Part shown: positions 1 through 9,102 of the stretch, piece after piece
Numbering within the stretch: the stretch's first letter is position 1
Layout: each line of letters starts with the position of its first letter
Source: Hyparrhenia diplandra
Lineage: Eukaryota; Streptophyta; Magnoliopsida; Poales; Poaceae
DNA length: 64,000 bases
Direction: 5' to 3'
Assembly: GCA_015847255.1 (NCBI GenBank)
Contig: JADLZK010005867.1
Location: 90,922-154,921 of the forward strand
Position numbers and translations under genes: made by a program
Notes under the pieces: generated by a model
Told to the model about the DNA's origin: nothing
Databases searched by the model: none
What the model saw: only the letters and a program-made list of their open reading frames with translations

Positions 1-1599
1 CCGGGGGCGCCGGGCGCGGAGATGAGCGCCCCGGTGCGGAGGCAGTGCCGCAACTCCTCCCTTTCCTCGCGAGATGTTGCGGGACGGGAATAGAAAAAAA
101 AAAAGAATTGTTTTCTATGTAACGAGTGGCAAGTGGGTAATTTTTGGGAGTAAAAGCAGGTCCTCCCCCTTTTGAAAATGAACTACGCATAAAAGCTGCT
201 TTTGAAAATGAACTACTAAAAAGTCTTTTTTTGGCTTTAACTTTGGTGGCGACCAACCCTGTGGTTGGGCTTTACAAAAGCCACGACCAAAAAAGCCCAT
301 CCAAAGGCACCCTAAGACAAGGCATGAAAGCAAAAGTTGTTGAGAATTGGCCTCCATGCTATCCACACAAGTTCCTTGTGCTGAAGAGGGACCAAACTTT
401 CCAAATTACACTTGTCAACAATGTATTCAAGCTATGGGAAAAAATGTTGCACTTATCACTCCTTTCCCTGTAGTTCTGAGTCAATATTGTCTGCTGCGTC
501 TGCACCTCTAATCTGATCACGCGTGTGCGTGTGTTGCTTTAAGGAAAAATGGAGTCTGATACACGGTTTTACGCGTTCAATGGCGAGCTGCCATAAAACA
601 CGCGAAGCAAACACACGTACATAAATCACCGGCTTAAACCGTGGCGCTTAGAGTGGTGTACTAAAGAATGAAAACTAATGTGCGACTAATGTGACTGCAT
701 GGCTAATCGGTCCCCCCGCAATCCGAAGTCCTGCCGAAGCCCTCGTCCAGCGAGCACCGCGCACCGGGTACAATGCACTCATCGATTCCCGCCGTGAGTC
801 GGGAACATCTTGGTGAATGCTTCATGGAACTTGATGGCGGCGAGTGGGGTCCACCGTATTAGAATCAACCACACCATACTCCCACTTGTTTAGGAGGATG
901 TGCTTTGCTTGCCTCTCCCGGATTTGGTTCACGGAATGGCGCTTTGGCAACTAGCAGGTCACTACGGACGTGGGGTCTAGTCGCCGTGGGTCCTAGGAAC
1001 CCGCAGCCGAGGAGTCCGGATTAGGGGCTCCTCTAGCGGCAACATAAAGAAGCCGACGAACGTTGTCACCGAGGGCGATGTAGGCGAACGGCAACAAGCG
1101 CGGGGAGTTGCCGTTGTTGTGGCGGCCCGTCGCGGCGAGCCACCGCATCCCCATCATCCGCCACCGTGCCTTAGTAGCGGGGGCAGCCCATGGGGAGCAT
1201 GTTGTCGCGTTGTCGTCGTCAGCCTCCCCAAACGCCTCGCGGTGGGCATCGAGGCTCCTCGAGCGGTAGTATCATGCGGGAAGCCCGCCACCGGTGTTGT
1301 GGGTGTGCAAGCAACGGGCACGGGAGCGGTGGCCCGTGCAGCGGCGGGGTGTGGTCGGTGCCAGGCCCACTGCCGCAAGCTCCTCACCGACCACCTTTGA
1401 CACCCCAGCAACCAAAAAGGTAGACAGAGCCCGGCGTGGCGAAGGGGCACAAGCTACATCTGCCCCACCGCCATCTCCAACTCCATCACGATCATCTTCA
1501 CCGACGGCATATTCCAAGAAGCTAGCCCGCGGGGCGCCCGGCGGGACTCGATCGATAAGCGGCGCATATCAGGACCTCTATTAGCCTCGTCCTACCTTG

Positions 1600-1928
1600 C
1601 GACTTTGCGCGAACTCAGCGAGTTTCCGCCGCCATCGAGGTCATCAACATGTTCTCCTTCCTTCTTCTATTAGGTTGCTTACCTCTGGGTCTAGGCTCCC
1701 GTACTTGTAGTGATAGTTGGGTGCTAGCGCCGCCTATTGATCTGCCCTGCTCCCTTTGTGGTCGCAAAATGCTTTCGCAATGTAATCACACACTTTGTAT
1801 CCAGTAGTTAGGATGTGTGTCGGTTGGCTGCGATGTCCACTCGATGTCACACTCGTGTCGTTTGTATGTGTTTGTGAGCTTTTCCTCTTAATGAAATACG
1901 TGTGAATGGTCCGATCGAAAAAAAATCG
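1600..1928 (+). mobile_element. 3' tail of a poly(A)-ended retroposon, degenerate
   Basis: The stretch ends with a TTAATGAAATACGTGT block followed by TCGAAAAAAAA at about 1890-1925. The same terminal block closes the much clearer retroposon at 9103-11874 (about 11834-11873), so both look like copies of one family. The 5' limit is not visible; the GC-rich DNA from about 1040 may belong to it, but no reading frame there is recognisable. Bases 1-1040 hold no gene I can support. Confidence 0.45.
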
Positions 1929-2431
1929 TTGGGTGCTTTTTGTTTGTTGGGGCTCATTTATAGCAGCCATTGACGGCAAGATAAGTGCATCTGTGAGTGA
2001 AACTGGACGCTCGGCTAGGAAAATCCTATTGGCTTTCTGAATTTCTGCACCTTGCATTTCTCTCATCGGTGTGCAGCTTGGTTGCCACGAAGACATAGTC
2101 AGTTTGAGCTAGAGGTTGTTTTAATTTCTTACACATAATTAAATTTCTGCAGGAACTATATTGTATTCTGAACCTGTAGGTTGTAGTCATTTGAAATGCA
2201 TATGCCTAATCTTTGAAGACAGTCAAAAAAAATTTCATGTTTTGATCCATAATCAATATCACGATGTGGAGCATAGAGTATGCTATGAATGACATGCCCA
2301 CTCCTGTGGAGACTCAAACATTTCATTCATATCTTAAGGCGGTACATTTCTAATATTGCAGGTGGCTTCATACATACATCTACAACATATTCTAACACAC
2401 ATTCAGATGTGGTCATGGGAGTGGATAGGCT

Positions 2432-2439
2432 GCATAGTC
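2432..2439. repeat. 8-bp target-site duplication, left copy of hAT-like element
   Basis: GCATAGTC, repeated exactly at 3198-3205 on the other side of the element. Confidence 0.75.
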
Positions 2440-3197
2440 TAAAGATGGCCATTTGGCCCGCAGCACGCTATTCAGGGTCCGAGGCGGCAAAATGGCCGTG
2501 CACTGCCCGGTCCGGTCCGGTATGTAAGACCCGCGGGCGGCACGGCTCGGTGGCGGACCGGGGCCATGGGCCGCTGCTCGACCCCGTGGCAACGCGATGG
2601 CGGTCGGTCCGGTGGCGGTTGGCCGATGGCGGCCCGGTGATAAATAATACAACTATACAGAAATCAGCCCATAAGGAAAAGGCCCATCACCAATCTCCAT
2701 TTTTTAAAAAAAAAGAAGGAAAAGGACTCATGCGCCGCCCGCACCATCCCAACCATATCCAGTCCATGGACACACACCACTTTCGACTCGAGTCGTTCCC
2801 AACCCTATCCGACCATCCAGGGACCCGGCGCCATCCCAACCCTATCCGGACACCGGCGGGGGAGCAAAAAGCGGCGGGCGTATGGCGAGCGGGAGCAGCA
2901 GCGGCGACGACGGAAGTTTCTCCTCGCTGGCGTCGTGAGAGCCATTGGGCTGTTTCTCAAAAAAAAAAAAAGAAAGAAAGAAAGCCAACGTGGGCGTGGT
3001 CCGCCCGATGAAATGTGGCCCGTCGCGGCCCGTGGCGTAAAATGGCCACGGACCGGGCCATGGGCCGGCAGGACGCGGCCGGGCACGATGGAGGCGCGGC
3101 CCGGTGCGGCCCGTGGCCGGATGCAGCCCGCAGCGGGCCAGCCCGGCCCGCCCGAAGGGCCACCGGCCGCGACAGGGCCGCCCGTTGGACATCTATA
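2440..3197. mobile_element. hAT-like non-autonomous DNA transposon
   Basis: The element is bounded by imperfect inverted ends (TAAAGATGGCCA at the left, TGGACATCTATA at the right) and by an exact 8-bp direct repeat GCATAGTC at 2432-2439 and 3198-3205. An 8-bp duplication is the hallmark of the hAT superfamily. The interior is very GC-rich, built from repeated GGCCCG/CGGTCC words, and contains no transposase, so it must depend on an enzyme made elsewhere. Open frames inside it are composition artefacts. Confidence 0.75.
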
Positions 3198-3449
3198 GCA
3201 TAGTCCCAATAGAGATGTATGTGAGGAGGAGGAAAGAGAGTAAAACGATATAATAAAAAAAATGTTTGGAGACAAATAAAAAAAACTAACTATTATATAG
3301 CTTAGCTCTATTATTGTCTTACTCTTAGTAGATTAACAAAAAAACTGTTGCGTGAGTAGAATATCAGGTTGCCTATTCGAAGCCTTGGGACCAACAGTTC
3401 AGGGGCATGCATTGATGGTTGTCACCTAGTATAGTCTTATTATCACTTA

Positions 3450-5724
3450 GGGCATGTTCAACCCACAGACAAGGGGTCGTCTATAAGAGTCACAAATATA
3501 ACATATAGGCAGTTAAAAAGACAGGTCATACAATGGTCGTCTCTTTCACGGTTTCTAAGCTGTTTAATATTGTGCATGATGTCAGGATCAATTGTGGATA
3601 CTACTTTGTATACTATTGTATTTTCTTCTTATACAAAATAGAACCAAACAAATCAAGTATACTATTGTGTTCTTGATTATAATTTTTTGCTGGTGTTTAC
3701 TCACGCTATAATGTATTACTCACGCTAGTAAAAAAAGTAGATACAAAGGATTTCTGTACAGGGACAGAAACTTGGGACGATCACAGCAAGTGAAAATGCA
3801 CAAGCATAGCTACCATTTGTCATCGTTCAGTTCACTAGAAAGCAAGCCAAACTTGCTCAGACATCATACAGGATGACATACATATGGCATTCAGGTAACA
3901 AGCAAAACATTCAGCTCAAAACTATCTCTGAAGCCAAACTGCAGATAACATTCAGTTAGAACCTCTGTTCACATTGAAAAAAAAAGTGTAACAAACTGAA
4001 CTTTGATTCCCACCAGCGGACGATATGTGCAGGGGCACAAATGAGCCCCCGCATCCAGCCATTGGATCGATGAAACGGCGATGTATGGCGTCCCTGTGCT
4101 AGCAGAGGATTAAGTCGGGACAGAACGTAATGCTCTGACAACTTCACCGTTACCATCTCGCACTAGCATTCTGAACCTACCATCAGCAAACTAGCATTCA
4201 GGAATCAGGCTAACAGAACACGTTAGCCTCTCGCATTCAGGATAGCCAGGAGGCCTCAGCGAGCGGAGCGGCAGCGGAGCAAGCCTCGGCGAGCGCCGCG
4301 CGCCTGTCCTCCCCACGCATCCGCCTGCTCCTTCGCCGCGACGCCCTCCCGCTCCAGCTCGCGCGCTCCCCATCTGTCCGCATGGCGGCCTCGTCCGGCT
4401 CCGCCGCGACGCGCTCCCCGCCTATCCGCATGTCACGCCACTGGATTTGGCGGGTGAAATCCACTCCCGCGCTCCGTGCGCGCCCGCCCGCACTCCGGAT
4501 CCCACGGCTCGTCGACTCCTCCTACAGCGCGACGATGGCGAGGCGACGACTTCTTGGGACACGAGCCGCGGTCGTCGTCTCGCGAACAGACGGGGTGCGG
4601 TCGTCTACACGAAAACAGGGTTTTTTTTGTAAAAAGTGTCACATATAGACAGGGTATATAGATGGGTCGTTGCATGTACAACCCACAGACGGTCGATCGT
4701 GCGTAGAATCTCGAAATTATCATCTGAGCGTACAAAAGGCGGTTTTATACAACCCACGCGGTTAAGGGTCTGTCTTCAAGATGTTTAATGCTTTGTATGG
4801 AGCCAAGATCAACTACAAATATATTTGTGTATATCATTGTGTGGCTAGTGACATACTCCCTATGTCCCAATTTACGTGCAATTTTAGGATTCAAAAAATC
4901 TCAAATTAAACGCACAAGTCCAAAGTTGCAGCATTGTTATGGTCACGTGGGCACATTTTTTTCTTTTAAAAAAACACTGCAGAAGCTGCCATCCACCTCG
5001 GCCCCGCTTGGAAATTCTGCAAGGTTCTAGTCCTTTCCCCACCGCTCATTCTGTTCTTCACCATCGCTTCCCTCGCATCTCCCGCACGGCGCGTGGTGTG
5101 ATGGCTGGCTGGGCGAGGAGGCGACGGCGGGTCCCCGGCGAGCTCCTCCAACTGCATCTCGGCAGTCATGGAGCACTCCCGCGAGCCCCACGGGCCGGAT
5201 CGCGGTAGCCTCATGGCACAGCGGCGGAGCTCCTGCGCTGGATCGCGACGAGCTTGCGGGCCGGTGAGGACCGGCGTTGTGCGAGGCGAGCGGAGCACCC
5301 GCGCGCCGGCGGAGCTCATGCGTGGTGGGGCTCGCCCGACGCCGGAGGGCCGCGCAGGCGGGGCTCCCACACTCGCGACGGAGCGCCGTGCCGCGAATCC
5401 CACACGGCGGCGGAGCTCCGGCACCGTCGTCTTCTCCAACCACCGCCGCAGCACTCACCCCCTCCTGCATCCCCTCTCTTCTTCCACGCCCGCGGAGCTG
5501 GTGCGGAAAACTCCCGCGCGCGCCCCGCACGGGATCCGAGCGTGGCGTCGGCTCTGGACGACCGCGCCGTACAACAGAGGCGCACTCGTCTCCTCCGCCT
5601 CGGGCAACGGGACGAGGGCGTCGTCTCACGAGACGACGGGCGACCCGTCTCTTGGGTCGGTTGGGGAGGAAAGTGCAAAATTACTCGTATAAAGACAGGG
5701 CAAACCGACGCGTTGTACATGCCC
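3450..5724. mobile_element. Harbinger/Tourist-like element, probably two adjacent copies
   Basis: The outer ends are inverted: GGGCATGTTCAACCC at 3450 and GTTGTACATGCCC ending at 5724. They are flanked by TTA at 3447-3449 and 5725-5727, the 3-bp duplication expected of PIF/Harbinger elements. A second terminal-like motif (TGTACAACCCACAGACGGTC) occurs internally at about 4675-4695, and GC-rich blocks at about 4480-4630 and 5520-5690 resemble each other, so this is probably two related elements side by side or nested. No transposase is visible. The GC-rich interior yields long overlapping frames on both strands that I do not regard as genes. Confidence 0.55.
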
Positions 5725-6286
5725 TTAAGGTCGTTACTTAGTTGACAGTTGCCTAGTTAACAGCTGACAGATCTTGGAAAGTTTACTAATCACTTGGTCA
5801 TTGTCACCAAGTATAGTCTCATTATTATCTTATGATCAAATCAAATTTTACACAGTCAAACAATGTGCCTGTGAAAGTGTTTGTACAAGTGCTCATGGCT
5901 ACAAGTGCTCATGGCGAGCGGCCGCCGGCGCTCGGCCGCCACGTGGTGGCACAGCGCGGTGCACGTTCCGTCCTCAGCCCCACCGCGTGCACGCCGCCGC
6001 GCCATGGTGGACATCGATCCCCAGCAAGGACGATGCACCCATGTGCGCGGCCCAGCCCAACAAGCGTGAACATGGACCGTGTATTGGGTTTTGCAGCGCG
6101 GCCGACGACGAAACGAGCGCGCAGCAAGGCGCAGAAACCACGTAGAAGACGAATATTCTTTATTTTACTAGATTCATTTGCCGCTGTATAATGTTTGTGC
6201 ATTTGCTAGATTCGGCTTACGTGATGATTACGTCCCCATGATTTGCCAATAAAGCTACTACCCGAAGCATTATTACTTTTTATTAG

Positions 6287-6296
6287 TACCACATCG
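6287..6296 (+). promoter_or_regulatory. Candidate plant snRNA upstream sequence element (USE)
   Basis: TACCACATCG closely matches the plant snRNA USE consensus (RTCCCACATCG). It begins 75 bases before the U2-like start, the spacing normal for plant U-snRNA genes. The expected TATA box about 30 bases upstream of the RNA start is not recognisable. Confidence 0.55.
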
Positions 6297-6361
6297 TCTG
6301 GCCAGAATCGTGGAGCAGACGAGGCGCAAATGAAACAAAGAGGTGCCTCTCCTTACAAATC

Positions 6362-6472
6362 ATACCTTTCTCAGCCTTTTAGCTAAGAGATCAAGTGTAG
6401 TATCTGTTATTATCAGTTTAATATCTGATATGTGGATCATGTGTCCACTTTGATATGAATTATTTTTTGTGA
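6362..6472 (+). ncRNA. U2 snRNA-like sequence, 3'-truncated (probable pseudogene)
   Basis: From ATACCTTTCTC onward the sequence follows the conserved 5' half of U2 snRNA: the GCCTTTT-GCTAAG hairpin, the branch-point pairing segment ATCAAGTGTAGTATCTG, then TATCAGTTTAATATCTGATA and the start of stem-loop II. Differences from the conserved form include an AG insertion after GCTAAG and C-to-A in TTATTATC. An Sm-site-like ATTATTTTTTG follows near 6460-6470, but the 3' stem-loops III and IV are not present. In a functional U2 this RNA pairs with the intron branch point in the spliceosome. With the 3' half missing I infer a dead copy, although an upstream element is retained. Confidence 0.7.
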
Positions 6473-7014
6473 AAAAGAATCTAGTGCAATGACATGCCAA
6501 TCAGATAAAGTGTTGCTCAGTCGTTGCACTGTGATAGAGCGGGCACATCCCAATCAATTCAAAAAAAATAAATTTCTTTTGCTATGCTATATAATTAAAA
6601 AATGGTAAAATTAAATTTTCACCATCATATCATGTTATTTCTCTTATTTGGAAGATCTTGCTTCTCCCAGAGAGCGAAATAATTGTTTTATCGCTTAAAA
6701 TAAGAGAAGTTCAATTGCTGCCTTGCACGTATAGAGAAAGTTCATGTTGTTTGTTGCACCAATTAGTGCACCAATTATATATTGATCTAAGTTTTTTAAA
6801 ATATATATATATTGACCTGTTTTTTGTGAAACAAATTGTTTATTTAGAGTATATGTGCTGGAAACTTCAAATTGAGCCTACAGAGTATTTCATAAACATC
6901 TCTCTTGTTTTTGATAACGTGATGCCTGCGTTTCTTAGTTGACAAGCAACAACGACTGTGGCTCTAGCTTATTCTTCATGATCATCTAGCAAAAAAAAAA
7001 AACACCTTAGTAGC

Positions 7015-7375
7015 ACTAAAAACACGTGTGTGTTCGATGGAGTTGTCTTCTTCGTCGACCTGTTTTTCCTCTCCGGAGATATATGCGCGTGCTTCGCAGC
7101 AAGAGCTAGCCTGCAACTCGTGCCCAGCCATGCATATCTATATCTGGTTCTCGCAGTGGACACATGCGCATTTGCCGGCCAAATTAAAATCCTGCTCGAT
7201 CACGCGCAAAACGTGCCGTTGTTCCGATCCATATATCCGTGCTAGCTGGCCAAAGAGCGAAGTCACGTTAACGTGTGCGTGCGCGCTGCATCACTTCGAA
7301 CCGTGCCGTGTACTGACGAAACTTTCCATTTTCGTATGCAGGCTTTGTCAATATCCGAAAAAAACGGTACGATCG
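7015..7375. repeat. Dispersed repeat block B, first copy
   Basis: About 360 bases starting at CTAAAAACACGTG and ending near GTCAATATCC are a diverged duplicate of 25945-26302. They share the G-box-like CACGTG, GTTCGATGGAGTTGTC, GGACACATGCGCATTTGCC, CGCGCAAAACGTGCC and CGTGCCGTGTACTGACG words. This copy abuts a P450 exon remnant; the other copy lies upstream of the MYB gene. The protein-like frames inside are not conserved between copies, so the block is treated as non-coding. Confidence 0.8.
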
Positions 7376-7695
7376 GGAGGGACCCCGCGGCGTGGGACGC
7401 GCCGGCCGGCCGGAGGAGTTCCGACCGGACCGGAGCGGTTCCTGGCAGGCAGCGAGGCGAAGGCGGTGGACTTTAGGTTTAGGGGGACGGACTACCAGCT
7501 CCTCCCGTTCGGCATCAACTTCGCGCTGGCAGCCCTGGAGCTCGCGCTCGCCAGCCTCCTGCGCCACTTCGACTGGGAGAGCTCCCCGGCGGCATGCGGC
7601 CAGAGGACCTGGACATGGACGAGGCGCCGGCCGGGGCTCTCCACGCCGCCGCGGGGCCACTTGTCCTCGTCCCCAAGTTGAAGCCGCTTGCTTAA
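7371..7695 (+). pseudogene. Cytochrome P450 (CYP71-clan) 3' exon remnant without heme loop
   Basis: Pieced across frames, the segment encodes the P450 C-terminal region: GRDPAAWDAP, the PERF motif (PERFLAG), then DFRF-RGTDYQLLPFG followed directly by INFALAALELALASLLRHF, ending in LVLVPKLKPLA and a TAA at 7693-7695. In CYP71-clan enzymes the heme-binding signature with the axial cysteine (AGRRICPG) lies between LLPFG and INFALA. Here it is cleanly missing, as though about 24 bp were deleted in frame between two GGC triplets near 7510. Several 1-bp shifts also break the frame (about 7410 and 7580). The upstream part of the enzyme is absent, replaced by repeat block B. Without the cysteine ligand it could not bind heme; it is a gene fragment. 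The clan assignment is firm, the subfamily is not. Confidence 0.8.
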
Positions 7696-8399
7696 GTGAT
7701 GCTTAGGCACTGCACACTCAACTGCAGTTTGCGTTAGGAATAAATAATCAATCATGGTGTTAGCCAAAGGAGCTGCGTGCTAGCTGGAGTGGCAGCAGCA
7801 AGCTTGGCCATGGAGCAGTTGACGCAGGTGACCGCGCCCATGCATGTCGTTCTTGTATGTGTAATAAGCTACTGATTAAGTAGTTGTTTAAGTGTTCAAT
7901 TGTGTGTGTAAGCTACTGATTTAAGTAACTGGAACTTCACAGTGTTTGTGTCAACTCATGTAATCGTGCTTGTACCGCTCATTACACAAGTGAAAAATAG
8001 CATCGTGTTCTCTAGCAGTTGCAGTTTGTGTACCTGTTTGTTCTTTCGTGTTTCTCTCTCGTTTCTTGTGTTCTAGGCTAGACACCGTGATAACTAGCTG
8101 TGATTGCAGTCCTGAGTGCTAACATTGGGTATCATCAGATCCAAAATCACACTGCACGCAAACTATCTTTTGATAGGAACAAACTACACCACACCAGTGA
8201 GAGCATCGGAGTGCAGCGATCACAGAGGAACAAAATGCATGTATGGAGATCGTGGAGCCACCAAGTATGTACCCAAGGGTAGACTTTAACCGAGGTGGGG
8301 AAGGACGAGAAGGAGCGGGAAGATCGACCTACTTCAGTTCCTCATGGAAGAAGAAGAAGAAGAGGAAGGAGGTGTGGGAGTGTGGGTTCGTAGGTGTTG
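7696..8399. other. No gene seen; former 3' flank of the P450 fragment
   Basis: The segment is AT-rich, with short repeats of the phrase AAGCTACTGATT(T)AAGTA at about 7865-7925. I see no coding or RNA signal. Confidence 0.5.
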
Positions 8400-8719
8400 G
8401 TCATGTCAAGGAGGTGCAGTTACAAACCTTGAAGAGCGAGTTCGATGCTATGCACATGGAGGATTAACCGCTTGATCAGAGAGCCAAAAAAATTGATGAT
8501 GATATGATGTTAGTGAAGTATGCCAGGCGGGTAGTTCACGGGAGGAGTGCACGAGGGATATATGGCTTTCTATTAAAATGATTGTGTGATCACTTGGTCT
8601 TCACATAAGGAAAAGATAGTGGCATCATCATCTTGGGAGGCGGAGTTTGTTGCGGTAACAATAGCAGGAATGCAATCTTTTTGGCTTAGGGATCTGTTGA
8701 GGGAGCTCACTAGAAATAA

Positions 8720-8943
8720 GGGTCCGTGTAGCAGAGCTATGCTCCATAATTCTCTAGTTGTGCCAAGTGATTTTGTGGCTGAAAGTGATTCTCTTCAAAA
8801 AAAATTTAGTATAAACTCTCAAAATCAGGATGAAGAATCACTTCGCAGAATTCTGTGGCTGAAAAATGTGTGTTTGGTTGTCATGGAGTACGTAATTCTC
8901 CGCGAGAATCCACTCCGCGGAGCTAGCGCTGTCAAACACACCC
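8720..8943. mobile_element. Tourist-like MITE inside Copia RNase H
   Basis: This 224-bp insertion starts GGGTCCGTGTAGC and ends CAAACACACCC, giving imperfect inverted ends of the GGGTGTGTTTG type. It is flanked by TAA at 8717-8719 and 8944-8946, the 3-bp duplication of Tourist/Harbinger MITEs. Skipping it together with one TAA joins ELTRNK directly to VKMMTLFVDNNSA, the expected continuous RNase H reading, which supports the boundaries. Confidence 0.75.
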
Positions 8944-9087
8944 TAAGGTTAAGATGATGACTTTGTTTGTGGATAACAATTCTGCCATTGTACTGATGAA
9001 GAATCCAGTGCTTCATGGACCCAGCAAGCACAAAGTATCGTCATTTCACTTGGGGGTGTATCGAGAGAGGCCAGATAGAAGTAAAAG

Positions 9088-9102
9088 AGAATATTAGTGG
9101 GA
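9088..9102. repeat. 15-bp target-site duplication (left) of the retroposon
   Basis: AGAATATTAGTGGGA here is repeated exactly at 11874-11888, immediately after the A-tail. Confidence 0.8.

Larger units (their letters stand above)
8400..9102 (+). mobile_element. Copia-type retrotransposon remnant (gag piece and RNase H piece)
   Basis: VQLQTLKSEFDAMHM near 8410-8460 resembles the gag (UBN2) region of Copia elements. ITWSSHKEKIVASSSWEAEF at about 8590-8650 and FVDNNSAIVLMKNPVLHG at about 8965-9020 are the two halves of the Copia RNase H domain, which carries the conserved SS-EAE and VDN-SA-L-NP signatures. Integrase and reverse transcriptase are absent. The RNase H part is interrupted by a MITE at 8720-8943 and the element is cut at 9102 by a retroposon. 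No LTRs are recognisable. It is a dead fossil. Confidence 0.7.

Noticed and set aside
144..473. 109-codon plus-strand frame near the left edge
   Set aside because: No recognisable domain; it contains MITE-like inverted words (CCAACCCTGTGGTTGG) and repeated phrases, so it is most likely transposon debris.
2289..3275. Frames of up to 240 codons on both strands
   Set aside because: They fall within or across the edges of the hAT-like element and arise from GGCCCG repeats.
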